Below are positions 16,704-26,121 of a DNA stretch of 64,000 bases, one piece after another. Origin of the DNA: an uncultured Treponema sp. (GTDB lineage Bacteria; Spirochaetota; Spirochaetia; Treponematales; Treponemataceae); assembly GCA_947165895.1 (NCBI GenBank), contig CAMVCB010000003.1, positions 333,674-397,673 on the forward strand, in the 5' to 3' direction. Under the pieces are notes generated by a model that was not told the DNA's origin, searched no databases, and was given only the letters and a program-made list of their open reading frames with translations. Position 1 is the first letter of the stretch. Each line of letters opens with the position of its first letter. A program made the position numbers and the translations under genes.

Positions 16704-17858
16704 ATGAAAATCAATAAAATAATTTATATCGCCCTTGCAGGTCTAATGCTTGCAGGCTGCAGCAGGAAATCTATGGAAAATAAATTTATCCGGGGCTTTG
16801 ATGCCAGTGCCGTAAACGACGAATGGAACAAAGATAAATACTTTGATTTTGACGGAAATAATAAAGATGTATTTGAGATTCTCAAAAATAGCGGGGTTAA
16901 CTGGATCCGCCTCAGAATCTGGAACGAACCGGAAAATCCCAATAACCCGGAAAAGCCTGGAGCATCTAATCTTGCAACTCTTTTGAATCAGGCTGCCCGG
17001 GCAAAATCCTTGGGCTTGAAATTTCTTCTGGATTTTCACTACAGCGATTACTGGGCAGATCCCGGCAAGCAGGCAATTCCTCAAAGCTGGCTAGACTGTA
17101 AAAATTCTGATGAAGTCAGGGACAAACTTTACGGCTGGACTGAAAAAGTCCTTACGGCACTAAATAAGGCCGGCACCACTCCCGATATGATTCAGATTGG
17201 AAACGAAATCAATACAGGAATTCTGACAGGTTATTATGAAAATGGAAAACTAAAGCCTCTGTCATCAGTTATTGGAGGAAGCTCAACACGGTCAAAGGAA
17301 AATTACATAAAATACCTGGCCGCTGGAATTAAAGCAGCCCGCAAGGTCTGCCCACAGTCAAAAATCATGCTTCACCTTGCAGAAGGCGGCGGTAAAATCG
17401 ACAGGCTTCTGGATATGTATAAAGAAGCAAATCTTGATTATGATGTCATAGGACTTTCTTACTATCCTTTTGAAAAGAGTCACGGCAGCATCGAAAACCT
17501 GGCCGAAAACATCAAATCATTCCAAAAAAAATACTGCAAAGAAGTTGTAATTGCAGAAACAGCCCATCCCTGGTATGCAAAATCCGCCATTGACGCTGAT
17601 TTGAAAAATGCCACTGCAAATCTGACGTTAAAATCCGGCAAAATCTACCCGGGAATTGCAGAAAATAAAGGTCTTGTTACAGCATCAGTTCAAAATCAGG
17701 CAGCCGTAATCACCGCCGTTGCAAAAACGGCAAAGCAGGCGGGTGCCGGAGGATTTTTCACCTGGGGCGGTGAATATTTGGGCAGCCCCCGCTACGGAAT
17801 GTTCACAGACAAGGGTAAGGCCATGCCAAGCCTTAAACTCTTTCGTGCAGATTTCTAA
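16704..17858 (+). CDS. GH53 endo-beta-1,4-galactanase lipoprotein
   Basis: 384 residues from the ATG at 16704, chosen because AGGAAG precedes it and it gives a lipoprotein signal with lipobox LAGC (Cys19). The mature part begins with FIRGFDASAV and contains GVNWIRLRIWNEP, HYSDYWADPGKQ, the acid/base Glu168 in QIGNEIN and the nucleophile Glu285 in VVIAETAHPW, all typical of GH53. It cleaves galactan side chains of pectin at the cell surface. No galactan importer or beta-galactosidase is adjacent. It converges on fructokinase with overlapping stops. Confidence 0.93.
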   Translation: MKINKIIYIALAGLMLAGCSRKSMENKFIRGFDASAVNDEWNKDKYFDFDGNNKDVFEILKNSGVNWIRLRIWNEPENPNNPEKPGASNLATLLNQAARAKSLGLKFLLDFHYSDYWADPGKQAIPQSWLDCKNSDEVRDKLYGWTEKVLTALNKAGTTPDMIQIGNEINTGILTGYYENGKLKPLSSVIGGSSTRSKENYIKYLAAGIKAARKVCPQSKIMLHLAEGGGKIDRLLDMYKEANLDYDVIGLSYYPFEKSHGSIENLAENIKSFQKKYCKEVVIAETAHPWYAKSAIDADLKNATANLTLKSGKIYPGIAENKGLVTASVQNQAAVITAVAKTAKQAGAGGFFTWGGEYLGSPRYGMFTDKGKAMPSLKLFRADF

Positions 17859-18823
17859 TAATTATCCTTCACAAAGGCTTCTGTTTCTTCCAGTGTAGGA
17901 AGGGCAGGAATTGCACCCCGCTTTGTAACGCAGAGGGAAGCAACAGAGTTTGCAAAGTTTATGTCCTGAATCAGTTCTTCTTTTGTAAAGCTGAGAGGTT
18001 TTTCGCGGCGGGTAAGACGGAAGAGAAGTCCACCATTGAAGCTGTCGCCGGCGCCGGTGGTGTCAGCAACCTTTACCTTTGGCACGCTGATTGTTCCGCT
18101 TGCCGTACAGCCTTCTGTCTTTGCAGAATAATAAACGCCCTTTGAGCCCAGTGTAATCATAATCAGCTTTACGCCCTGCTCATGGATTTTTACAGCGCCT
18201 TCCTCGCAAGACACATCACCGAACAAAAGTGCAAGCTCCTCATCAGAAACTTTGACAATATCAGCGTATTTAAAAAGGCTTTTAAGCTCTGTCATTGCAT
18301 CGCTGCGGCCCTTCCACAGGTTAGCCCGCCAGTTTGGGTCATAGGAAATGAGTCCGCCGGCCTTGTGGACAAGGTCTATTGCCTTAAGGGTTGCGTTTTT
18401 TGCCGGCTGGTCTGTAAGGGAAAGCGAACCTACATGCAGGATTTTTGTGGATTTCAAAAGGTCTTCGTCTAAATCTGCCTCGCTGAGCTGGGTGTCAGCT
18501 CCCGGATTACGGCAGAAAGAAAAATGACGCTCGCCGTTTGCATCCAGTGAAACAAAAGCAAGGGTTGTATGCTGCTTGTCTGTTGTCCGCATACCGCTAA
18601 GGTCAACATTAAGGGCAGCCAGAGTTTCGCGTAAATCTTCACCAAATGAATCACAGCCTGTCATACCGACAAAAGCAGCCTTTCCACCAAGCTTTGCAAC
18701 CGCGCAGGCACAGTTGGCAGGAGCTCCACCAGGATTTTCTTCATATATGTTTTTTCCGTCCGCAGATTTTCCTGCAAAAGTGAAGTCAATAAGTATTTCT
18801 CCTAAAGCAACTACGTCAGTCAT
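17855..18823 (-). CDS. scrK: Fructokinase (PfkB/ribokinase family)
   Basis: 322 residues from the ATG at 18823, which has AAGGAGA six bases upstream; a longer frame to 18877 lacks a site. PfkB signatures are present: ENPGGAPANCACAVAKLGGK near the N-terminus and DTTGAGDSFNGGLLF with the catalytic Asp near residue 260. It phosphorylates fructose to fructose 6-phosphate in the cytoplasm. It lies downstream of the amylosucrase-like and GH65 genes on the same strand, so it probably uses the fructose released from sucrose. A 3' fragment of a second copy lies at 14624. Confidence 0.9.
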   Translation of the reverse strand: MTDVVALGEILIDFTFAGKSADGKNIYEENPGGAPANCACAVAKLGGKAAFVGMTGCDSFGEDLRETLAALNVDLSGMRTTDKQHTTLAFVSLDANGERHFSFCRNPGADTQLSEADLDEDLLKSTKILHVGSLSLTDQPAKNATLKAIDLVHKAGGLISYDPNWRANLWKGRSDAMTELKSLFKYADIVKVSDEELALLFGDVSCEEGAVKIHEQGVKLIMITLGSKGVYYSAKTEGCTASGTISVPKVKVADTTGAGDSFNGGLLFRLTRREKPLSFTKEELIQDINFANSVASLCVTKRGAIPALPTLEETEAFVKDNY

Positions 18824-18876
18824 CTTAAATCTCCTTAAAAAATAATATATCAAACACCACAAAAAGCTCCCAGTCA

Positions 18877-18988
18877 AAGAAGGATTTTCAAAACCGCGCG
18901 ATATCGCGCTACACGCTGTTTTGCCTTGGAACTATATACATGGCCGCAATAGCGGCCGCAAAACAGAGTGTTTTTGAAAACCCTTCTT
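18877..18988. repeat. Nested imperfect inverted repeat, 112 bp
   Basis: Outer arms are 17 bp with one mismatch (AAGAAGGATTTTCAAAA at 18877-18893, complement at 18972-18988). A second pair lies inside (ACACGCTGTTTTGC at 18911-18924 and its complement at 18958-18971, one mismatch). Inner palindromes are GCGCGATATCGCGC and GGCCGC-AATA-GCGGCC. It sits between fructokinase and the GH65 gene. The layout recalls a bacterial intergenic repeat or a miniature element; no transposase or clear target duplication was seen. Confidence 0.8.
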
Positions 18989-19030
18989 CTCCTTCGCGCT
19001 TTTTGAATTTATTTTACCTCAGTATCAACC

Positions 19031-19069
19031 CTTATCCGTGGAAATCCGTGCCTATCCGTGTAATCCGTG
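19031..19069. repeat. Four tandem ATCCGTG heptamers
   Basis: ATCCGTG occurs at 19034, 19044, 19054 and 19063, with a spacing of 10, 10 and 9 bases and variable bases between. The array ends six bases before the stop of the GH65 gene on the minus strand. The last unit, AATCCGTGT, also occurs in the outer arm of the nested repeat at 8552. Confidence 0.85.
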
Positions 19070-19075
19070 TCAAAA

Positions 19076-22030
19076 TTACCTCATCAGCCCGCATAGCACG
19101 TCGTATGTTAATTCGCCTGTGCCCCTAACCTGCAAATCCGCCTCTTTCAGTGAGCCGTCAGGGCTGATTCCTACTGCAGTCATGCCGCCCTTCTTAATGG
19201 CCGCAACTCCGGCCTCTGCGTCTTCTACTCCGACGCAATCTGTGTACCAAGCTCCGGAAAGTTCAGCGGCTTCAAGGAAGATGTCTGCTTCCGGCTTTGC
19301 CTTCTGAACGCGGTTGGCATCGGCAATTCCTGCAAACATATCGCGGATTTTCAGCGCATCAAGAATTGCAGGAGCATTTTTGCTTGAACTTGCAAGCACA
19401 GCAGGTACTCCGTGGGCCTTCAAATCTTCCAGCAGCTTTTTAATTCCAGGAAGAATATCCGCCGGAGTCAGGCTCTTCAAAAGCTCCTTGTAACGCTCGT
19501 TTTTCCAGAAGCATTTTTCAGCCTTTTTTTCGGCTGTCCAGCTGACTTTATTTTCCCGCAGAATCACCTCAAGGCTTTCTTCCCGGCTGATTCCCAGCAG
19601 CATTTTGTTCATTTCTTCATCAAAAGTCAGTCCTTCAGCATCTGCCATTTCCTTCCAGGCCTTATAATGAAGCGGCGCAGTATTGGTGATAACTCCGTCC
19701 AGATCAAAGAGTACGGCACCTAACTTCTTTTTAAGACTGAATGTTTTTTCCTGGCCCGCAGCCAGACAAAGCTTCTGATTTCTGTGAACAAATTCAAGTT
19801 TACCCTTGCCATCACCCTTTCTAACCGAATATGTAACTTGTTCATGCGAGATTTTTACATCGAGAATAAAGCCCTGAATCGCTAAAGAGAATTCCAGTCC
19901 TTTCCAGCTTTCCGGCAGCTTTGGATCAAAAGAGAAAACACCGCCGTAATCGCGGAAGCCCGCAAAACCGTAAACCGTACTCATCCAGCTTCCCGCCATA
20001 CATGCGGTGTGGATTCCATCGCGGCTGTTACCGTTTACATCGTCAATATCCATGCGGACAGTCTTGTTGTAATAATCAAAAGCCTTCTGAGTATCGCCGC
20101 TTTCTGCCGCCATTATGCTCATAATTGAATAACTGAGTGATGAATCTCCGGTAGTGTACTTCTGGTAATACTTAAAGTTGCGGATTTTTTCTGCCTTAGA
20201 AAAACGTCCGCTCAGCAAAAACTGTGCCAGAACTAAATCCGGCTGCTTCAAAACCTTGTGGCGGTAAATTTCCAGCGGATGATAGTGCATCAAAAGCGGA
20301 TACATGTTTTTCGGGGTATTTTCAAAATCCCAGTCGGCCTTATCAAGGAAGCTGTCATCCTGAGGATAAATTCCCAGTTCCTTATCAAATGGAATATACA
20401 TATTTTCCGCAATATTTTTCCAGCAATCTTTTTCTGCCTGACTAGCTTGAGAGCCGGACCGGGCAACGCTGATCTCAAGATTTTCCCGGGCCATAAAGTT
20501 TGTAAAGGCATTGTTGTTTACGATTGCTGTATATTCATCAGGACCTGTTACATCGTTTATGCAGAATTTATTTCCCTTGTGAGGAATAAAGGCTCCAAGG
20601 CTTTCCCACATGCGGGCAGTCTGGGCACACATTTTTTCTACAGTTTTCTGGTCAAAACCAAGGTCATCACCATGGGCATTTAAAAAGCGGTTAAGGGCAA
20701 AAATAATGTCCGCATCAATATGATACTGGGCTGTTCCTGCAGGATAATAGGCACTGGTTTCTTCACCGTCGATTGTACGCCATGGGTAAAGGGCACCTTT
20801 AAGATTCAGTTCAGCCGCACGTTCTTCTGCTTTTTGCAGAATATGGCCCCGGTATTCCAGAAGTTTTTTTGCAACCTCAGGCGCAGTATATGTGAAAACC
20901 GGGCAGACATAGCTTTCCGTGTCCCAGAAGAAGTGACCTTCGTAACCTTCGCTTGTAAGTCCCTTAGCACCGATTGCTGCCTTTCCTGTGCGGCAGGCTG
21001 ACTGCAAAAGATGGAAAAGGCTGAAATGCAGGGCTTCTTCGCTTTTTTCATCACCGTCAATTTTGATTCTGGCAACATTCCAGAAATCAGAAAGATATTC
21101 TTCCTGTTCAGCAACTGCCTTATCAAAGCCTGCTGCCGCAAAAGCACAGGCTTCTTTTTCTGCCTGATTTGAAAGGGACTTTAAATCGCCTCCTTCAGAT
21201 TCGCTCTGCCAGCAGTATGTTATGTATTTTTCAAGAATTATTTCCTTTCCGGGCTGCAAAGTAGCCTTTGTAAAAACATACGGAATTTGATTATTTTCTA
21301 ACAAAAATCCCTCATTTTTAACGAATTTTTGCGAAATTCCGTCGATTTTTGCCAAATTTTGCACATTTCCGCTCAAAAAAAGTCCCGATTTTGCGGTTTT
21401 TGCATCAAAAGTGATTTTTGCATTTTCACAAGGCTTTCCGCAAATTTCCACATTTTTTGAAAGAATTTCCAGCGGTTTATGGCGGAATTTCGCCCCGATT
21501 CTTGGGTCGTCTTCAGCCAGAATATTTCCTGCTGTAATATCTACCGCACTTGCAATTTCAATTTCTACCGGTGCATTTCCAGTATTTTTTACGCAATAAC
21601 GGATTGCAGCGCAGTTTTCGTGCTTAAAAGAAACAAGACGCTCGCTGTGCAGGTGGATTTTATCCCGGCCATTTTCCCAGTCACATTCGCGGGTTAATGT
21701 ACCTTTTTCAAGGTCAGTGCAGAGAGTATTCAAAGTACACTTTCCGCTGCTTCCATCGATTGCAAAGGCTGAGCCGTTTATCTTCATTTCAATTCTTTTT
21801 GCATCAGGAAGATTCAAAATTGTTTCGTGATTTTTTGCATAGCCGTAAGCTGTTTCGCCGTAAAGAATGCTTTCCTTATCAAAAAATCCGTTTATGTATG
21901 TTCCTTTATGGAAGGTGCCGGCCTTTTCTTCTGTGTCGCCGCGCATACCTATATTGCCGTTAGCAAGCGTAAAAAGAGTTTCATTACGCTGAACGCTGTC
22001 TTTTCCAAATTTATCTGTTTTAAAAATCAT
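19076..22030 (-). CDS. GH65 disaccharide phosphorylase fused to beta-phosphoglucomutase
   Basis: 984 residues in two parts. Residues 1-765 are a GH65 phosphorylase (maltose/kojibiose type) with NGNIGMRGDTEE, GHFFWDTESYV and the catalytic Glu499 in TGPDEYTAIVNNNAF. Residues 770-984 are a HAD-family beta-phosphoglucomutase with GAVLFDLDGVITNTAPLHYK (Asp776 and Asp778) and the LASSSKNAP and GVEDAEAGVAAIKKGG motifs. The fusion would phosphorolyse a disaccharide to beta-glucose 1-phosphate and convert it to glucose 6-phosphate in one protein. The exact disaccharide is not certain. It lies between the amylosucrase-like gene and fructokinase in a LacI-controlled sugar locus. Confidence 0.92.
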   Translation of the reverse strand: MIFKTDKFGKDSVQRNETLFTLANGNIGMRGDTEEKAGTFHKGTYINGFFDKESILYGETAYGYAKNHETILNLPDAKRIEMKINGSAFAIDGSSGKCTLNTLCTDLEKGTLTRECDWENGRDKIHLHSERLVSFKHENCAAIRYCVKNTGNAPVEIEIASAVDITAGNILAEDDPRIGAKFRHKPLEILSKNVEICGKPCENAKITFDAKTAKSGLFLSGNVQNLAKIDGISQKFVKNEGFLLENNQIPYVFTKATLQPGKEIILEKYITYCWQSESEGGDLKSLSNQAEKEACAFAAAGFDKAVAEQEEYLSDFWNVARIKIDGDEKSEEALHFSLFHLLQSACRTGKAAIGAKGLTSEGYEGHFFWDTESYVCPVFTYTAPEVAKKLLEYRGHILQKAEERAAELNLKGALYPWRTIDGEETSAYYPAGTAQYHIDADIIFALNRFLNAHGDDLGFDQKTVEKMCAQTARMWESLGAFIPHKGNKFCINDVTGPDEYTAIVNNNAFTNFMARENLEISVARSGSQASQAEKDCWKNIAENMYIPFDKELGIYPQDDSFLDKADWDFENTPKNMYPLLMHYHPLEIYRHKVLKQPDLVLAQFLLSGRFSKAEKIRNFKYYQKYTTGDSSLSYSIMSIMAAESGDTQKAFDYYNKTVRMDIDDVNGNSRDGIHTACMAGSWMSTVYGFAGFRDYGGVFSFDPKLPESWKGLEFSLAIQGFILDVKISHEQVTYSVRKGDGKGKLEFVHRNQKLCLAAGQEKTFSLKKKLGAVLFDLDGVITNTAPLHYKAWKEMADAEGLTFDEEMNKMLLGISREESLEVILRENKVSWTAEKKAEKCFWKNERYKELLKSLTPADILPGIKKLLEDLKAHGVPAVLASSSKNAPAILDALKIRDMFAGIADANRVQKAKPEADIFLEAAELSGAWYTDCVGVEDAEAGVAAIKKGGMTAVGISPDGSLKEADLQVRGTGELTYDVLCGLMR

Positions 22031-22041
22031 ATTTCCTCTCT

Positions 22042-22187
22042 TGAAAAATGCTCCCGCAGTGTCGTTATTCGCTCAGCGGTGAAGGCTCGACGCAAGCTTC
22101 GCTTGCTCTGTATGTCACACACCGGCGGTATATGCCCTGCATCGCCTTCAATGCTTCGCGAATCCCGCCCCTGCTCCGCATTTTTCA
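22042..22187. repeat. Nested inverted repeats between the GH65 and GH13 genes
   Basis: Three levels are visible: TGAAAAATGC (22042-22051) against GCATTTTTCA (22178-22187), TGAAGGC (22080-22086) against GCCTTCA (22144-22150), and a GCAAGC-TTC-GCTTGC hairpin (22092-22106). All arms are exact. The 240-base gap (22031-22272) holds no gene. The architecture resembles the elements at 8486 and 18877, though the sequences differ. Confidence 0.7.
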
Positions 22188-22272
22188 AAATGCATCTTTC
22201 ATTTTTATTCAAATACGATAGGAAAGGCAGCGTTCATCCTTCTTGCCGGACCGCTGCCTTCCATTGTATTAC

Positions 22273-24087
22273 CTACAGAACCTCGCTCAACCAGCGGACC
22301 TCGTATGGGCCAAGCTGCTGGGCGTAGAAGTTTTCGTATTTCTTACCGGTAAGAAGGTCGGTGCTTTCTTTTGCCCAGGCTCCGATTTTAAATGCGGCAG
22401 GACGCTCGCTGAAGTTGGCTACAACGTGAATTGTGCCACGACGGAAAGCAAAAACTGCTGTATCCTGAGTATCATAGAAAGCAATTTCTGTGCCGCCCAG
22501 CATTTTTTCAGATTTACGAAGTTTAATTACTTTTTTTACAAAGTCAAAAACTTCCTTTTGTGCCGGAATCAGTTTTCCTTTCCAGTTAGTTTTAAGGCGG
22601 TGAACCCAGCGGGAATCATCCTTCTGTTCGTCACATTCGCGGTAAGAATAGTCGTTAAAGGCCGCTTTTTCATCATTTGCGTACAAAAGCGGAATACCAG
22701 GCAGGGCAAAAAGAACTGCGTACATCATTTTAATGCGGGCAAGAGCCATTTTTTCAAGTAAGTCATTTTTCAAAGTTTCAGCCTGTTCCAGACCCGCAAG
22801 ACTGGCCATAGTTCCGCAGATTCGGCAGTCACCTGTCGTTGGATTCAGCTGGAAAGGCTCTCCAGCACTAAAGGTTCCTTCAAATCTGCCTGTAAAAAAT
22901 CGGTTAAGGAACTGACGGTGGGCAAAACCATTAATTCCAAGACAAGAAGCATCTTCATCACTGAAGGTCCAGCCTATATCATCATGACAGCGGATATAAT
23001 TTACCCAGCTGCAGTCAGCCGGAATATTCCAGCGCTTTTTAAGGGAAAGATTCAACAAACGTGTGTCCCGGGTAGCCACACTTGACCATAAAAGTGCCAT
23101 CTGCAGCGGGTTATAGCTGATTGCACATTCATCCTTGTGAATATACTGAACAACCTGATCAGGATGAACAATCGCCTCGCTCTTGAAAACAAGAGAAGGA
23201 CAGGCTATGCGGGCTACATACTGAAATGCCTTTATCAGCGTATGAGCCTTTGGAAGACTTTCGCAGACAGTACCCTTTTCCTTCCATACAAAGGCAAGAG
23301 CGTCAAGACGCAGTACATCCACACCAAGATTTGCAATACTAAGCATTTCCTCGCACATTGCTAAAAATACTTCCGGGTTAGAGTAGTTCAAATCCCACTG
23401 GAAAGAATTGAAGGTCGTCCACACCCAGATATCCTGTTTTTCAAGGTAAGTAAAAGAGCCTCGGCGCACAGTCGGGAAAATCTCGCGTAAATTGCGGTTC
23501 CAGTCGTCAACCTCGGCCTTGTCCTTGTACATGTAATAGTAATTCATGTACTTCTCTTCACCCTTTTTAGCCTTAAGCGCCCATTCATGCTCATCGCTTG
23601 TGTGATTGAAGACAAAATCAAGCACCAGACGGATTCCTTTTTTATGGAATTCGTCCGCTACAAATTTCAAATCTTCAATAGTACCAAGCCGCGGCTGAAC
23701 CTTGCGATAAGAAGAAATGGCATAACCGCCGTCATTTTCTCCCTTAGGGCAGTCAAAAAGCGGCATAAGGTGAACATAATTAACACCCAGCTCTTCAAAA
23801 TAGGGGATTTTTTCTACAAGCGCACGCAGATTTCCGGCAAACAAATCAACATAGAGCATCATTCCCACTGTTTTTTCGCTCTGATACCAGAAATCTTTTC
23901 CGCTTTCGGCCTGCTCTACAGCTTCTTTATCAAGCTTTAAAAGAGATTTATCCCGAGATTTATTCGCATCAGACATGATTTTTTCCAGACGATTAATAAT
24001 CTGATAAAAATCCCATCGCTTACCGTACAGACTGAAAAGCAGCTCTGTAAGGTATTGCATATTATTTTCAAGTTGAGTGCTATACAT
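22273..24087 (-). CDS. Amylosucrase-like GH13 (subfamily 4) enzyme
   Basis: 604 residues. It has the helical N-terminal domain and the catalytic barrel of amylosucrases: MLYVDLFAGNLRALVEKIPY, nucleophile Asp262 in GVDVLRLDALAF, acid/base Glu304 in FKSEAIVHPDQVVQY and WVNYIRCHDDIGWTFSDED, which contains the third catalytic Asp. These enzymes split sucrose and transfer glucose to an alpha-glucan or to water (sucrose hydrolase); the two cannot be told apart here. No signal peptide, so cytoplasmic. It follows two sugar permease genes and precedes the GH65 fusion, fitting uptake and breakdown of sucrose or related sugars. Confidence 0.85.
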   Translation of the reverse strand: MYSTQLENNMQYLTELLFSLYGKRWDFYQIINRLEKIMSDANKSRDKSLLKLDKEAVEQAESGKDFWYQSEKTVGMMLYVDLFAGNLRALVEKIPYFEELGVNYVHLMPLFDCPKGENDGGYAISSYRKVQPRLGTIEDLKFVADEFHKKGIRLVLDFVFNHTSDEHEWALKAKKGEEKYMNYYYMYKDKAEVDDWNRNLREIFPTVRRGSFTYLEKQDIWVWTTFNSFQWDLNYSNPEVFLAMCEEMLSIANLGVDVLRLDALAFVWKEKGTVCESLPKAHTLIKAFQYVARIACPSLVFKSEAIVHPDQVVQYIHKDECAISYNPLQMALLWSSVATRDTRLLNLSLKKRWNIPADCSWVNYIRCHDDIGWTFSDEDASCLGINGFAHRQFLNRFFTGRFEGTFSAGEPFQLNPTTGDCRICGTMASLAGLEQAETLKNDLLEKMALARIKMMYAVLFALPGIPLLYANDEKAAFNDYSYRECDEQKDDSRWVHRLKTNWKGKLIPAQKEVFDFVKKVIKLRKSEKMLGGTEIAFYDTQDTAVFAFRRGTIHVVANFSERPAAFKIGAWAKESTDLLTGKKYENFYAQQLGPYEVRWLSEVL

Positions 24088-24109
24088 ATAAAACCTTTAT
24101 TGTGTCTTA

Positions 24110-25018
24110 TTAACCCTTTACTGATCCGGCCAAAAGTCCGCGTACAAAGAATTTCTGCAATCCTAAGAATACACAAAGTGGCAGAATCAAAGAAACGAAG
24201 GCACCGGCAGTAAGAAGATGCCAGTCAGTTCCTCGTGTTCCAGCCATGTTCATCAGGCGTACAGTTACAACTTCAAGCTTCTGTCCGGCACCGCTAAGGA
24301 ATACCAGGGCAACAAGCATATCATTCCAAACCCAGATAAACTGGAAAATGGCGAATGAAGCAATTGCAGGTACACTTAACGGGAGGATAAGCCGGACAAA
24401 AGTTGTGAAGTGGCTTGCGCCGTCAATAAATGCCGATTCAAGAATAGAACGAGGCAAGCTGGAAATATAGTTGAACATCATGTAAGTAGCCAGAGGAAGA
24501 CCAAAGCCCGCGTGAGCCAGCCAGATTCCCAGGTAAGAACCGTTCAGTCCGATTTTGTTATAGTCACGCAAAATTGGAATTAAAGAAATTTGAAGAGGAA
24601 CTACCAGCAGGGCGATAATCATTGCCAGTAAAACTCCGCGTCCCTTAAAATTAAGCCATGCAAAACCGTAAGCGGCAGCGGCGGCAATAAAAATCGGAAT
24701 AACTACGGCAGGAACTGTAACAGTAATAGAAGAAAGGAAGGCACTGAGCATTGTTGCTCCGCGGATTGCACTTGTTCCACTTGCATTTCCTACGCTATAT
24801 CTCTGTCCCAGTAAAACCTGATTATAGTTATCCAGGGTGAATTTTTTGATTGTAGAAAAAGCCTTCCACCATCCTGTTGAGTTTGTAGCATCAGCAGTTC
24901 TGAAAGAAGTGATGAAAATTCCGATTGTAGGAATTGTCCACATCAAACAAATCAGAACCAGAACCGAAGTTATGATAATGCCGTTTATTGTTACCTTTTT
25001 TTCTTTATCATTCATCAT
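24110..25018 (-). CDS. Carbohydrate ABC transporter permease (MalG-like)
   Basis: 302 residues with six membrane segments and the ABC-permease loop LESAFIDGASHFTTFVRLIL, which contacts the ATPase. The C-terminus ends FVRGLLAGSVKG, typical of MalG-like CUT1 permeases. It overlaps the stop of the upstream permease by four bases, so translation is coupled. It pairs with that permease and the binding protein at 26255. No ATPase gene is in this operon. Confidence 0.92.
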   Translation of the reverse strand: MMNDKEKKVTINGIIITSVLVLICLMWTIPTIGIFITSFRTADATNSTGWWKAFSTIKKFTLDNYNQVLLGQRYSVGNASGTSAIRGATMLSAFLSSITVTVPAVVIPIFIAAAAAYGFAWLNFKGRGVLLAMIIALLVVPLQISLIPILRDYNKIGLNGSYLGIWLAHAGFGLPLATYMMFNYISSLPRSILESAFIDGASHFTTFVRLILPLSVPAIASFAIFQFIWVWNDMLVALVFLSGAGQKLEVVTVRLMNMAGTRGTDWHLLTAGAFVSLILPLCVFLGLQKFFVRGLLAGSVKG

Positions 25019-26079
25019 TTGAATACCTCCTTATCCTTGAATTCCTTGAGGTTGTAGTAAATTACAGGGCTTACGGCAATCAAAATCAAAATTGCAATTG
25101 CGGAACCCCGTCCGTAATGAAGGAACTTGAACATCTGCTTGTACTGCTGGGAAGCAAGAACTTCTGTTCCGTACAAACCGTTTGTCATAGAGAATACGAT
25201 ATCGAAACACTTAAGGGCTGCAAGGAAAATTGTTGTAGAAACGCTGATAAGTGATGCACGGATATTAGGAATGATAATCTGAACAAGGATTCTGAACTCG
25301 CCTGCACCGTCAATACGGGCAGCTTCAATCATATCTTCAGGAACGGCCTTCAAGGCGGCAGAAAGAACTACAAGGGCAAAACCAGTCTGAAGCCATACGA
25401 AAATTACGATGAGGAAAAGACTGTTCCATGGAGCCTTTCCCAGCCAGTTCTGAGGCTGACCACCCATAGAAACAACGATTGCATTCAGAAGACCAATCTG
25501 CTCACTGCCAACAGGGCGGAAAGCATACATAAACTTAAAGATTACACCTGCACCAACCATAGAAATTGCCATAGGCAAAAAGATAAAGGTTTTTGCAGTC
25601 TTTTCTATATAACTTCTTTCAGCAAGAATAGCAGTAATCAATCCCATCAAAACACTAAAGGCAGTTCCAAAGAAAAGCCAGATTATAGTATTACGGATTG
25701 AAACCAGCATTGTTCTGTCTGTAAAAAGATATTTATAATTGTCAAACCAAACAAAATGCTCAGATTTTTTATCAAGAAAGCTGAGCCCAAGGGAACGAAC
25801 AGTCGGAATGAGAAGATACCATCCCATAATCAAAACTGCCGGCCCGATAAAAATATAAGGAACAATCTTGTTATAAACCTTAGTATTAAAATTCTGAGCA
25901 ATCAGGTTCAGAGAATAAAACAAGAGTCCTACACTAGCAATGCCCCATACAACCGCAACCAGGGTCGTAAGAAGCTGATTTAAAACATTGGCGCGGAGTG
26001 CAAAAAATCCTCCAAGCATAACAAGCGCAGTGCAGCATACAACGCCAATGGTTTTTGTAATTCCAGATTTGTCTGTCAT
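25015..26079 (-). CDS. Carbohydrate ABC transporter permease (MalF-like)
   Basis: 354 residues, about eight membrane segments; two N-terminal helices (about 10-60) precede the six-helix core. The coupling loop reads MIEAARIDGAGEFRILVQII. It is the first permease of the importer and overlaps the second. The upstream 175-base gap to the binding-protein gene holds three hairpins that could reduce read-through from that highly expressed gene. Confidence 0.92.
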   Translation of the reverse strand: MTDKSGITKTIGVVCCTALVMLGGFFALRANVLNQLLTTLVAVVWGIASVGLLFYSLNLIAQNFNTKVYNKIVPYIFIGPAVLIMGWYLLIPTVRSLGLSFLDKKSEHFVWFDNYKYLFTDRTMLVSIRNTIIWLFFGTAFSVLMGLITAILAERSYIEKTAKTFIFLPMAISMVGAGVIFKFMYAFRPVGSEQIGLLNAIVVSMGGQPQNWLGKAPWNSLFLIVIFVWLQTGFALVVLSAALKAVPEDMIEAARIDGAGEFRILVQIIIPNIRASLISVSTTIFLAALKCFDIVFSMTNGLYGTEVLASQQYKQMFKFLHYGRGSAIAILILIAVSPVIYYNLKEFKDKEVFK

Positions 26080-26121
26080 ACGTCCTCTCTAAAAAATAAC
26101 CCGCGCACTGCGAGTAAAAAA

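Noticed and set aside
18877..18988. tRNA or other structured RNA gene
   Set aside because: The fold is a simple nested stem without tRNA invariant bases; no tRNA was found anywhere in the window.
19031..19069. CRISPR-like or origin-type iteron array
   Set aside because: Units of seven bases are too short for CRISPR, and no replication gene or DnaA-box cluster is near.
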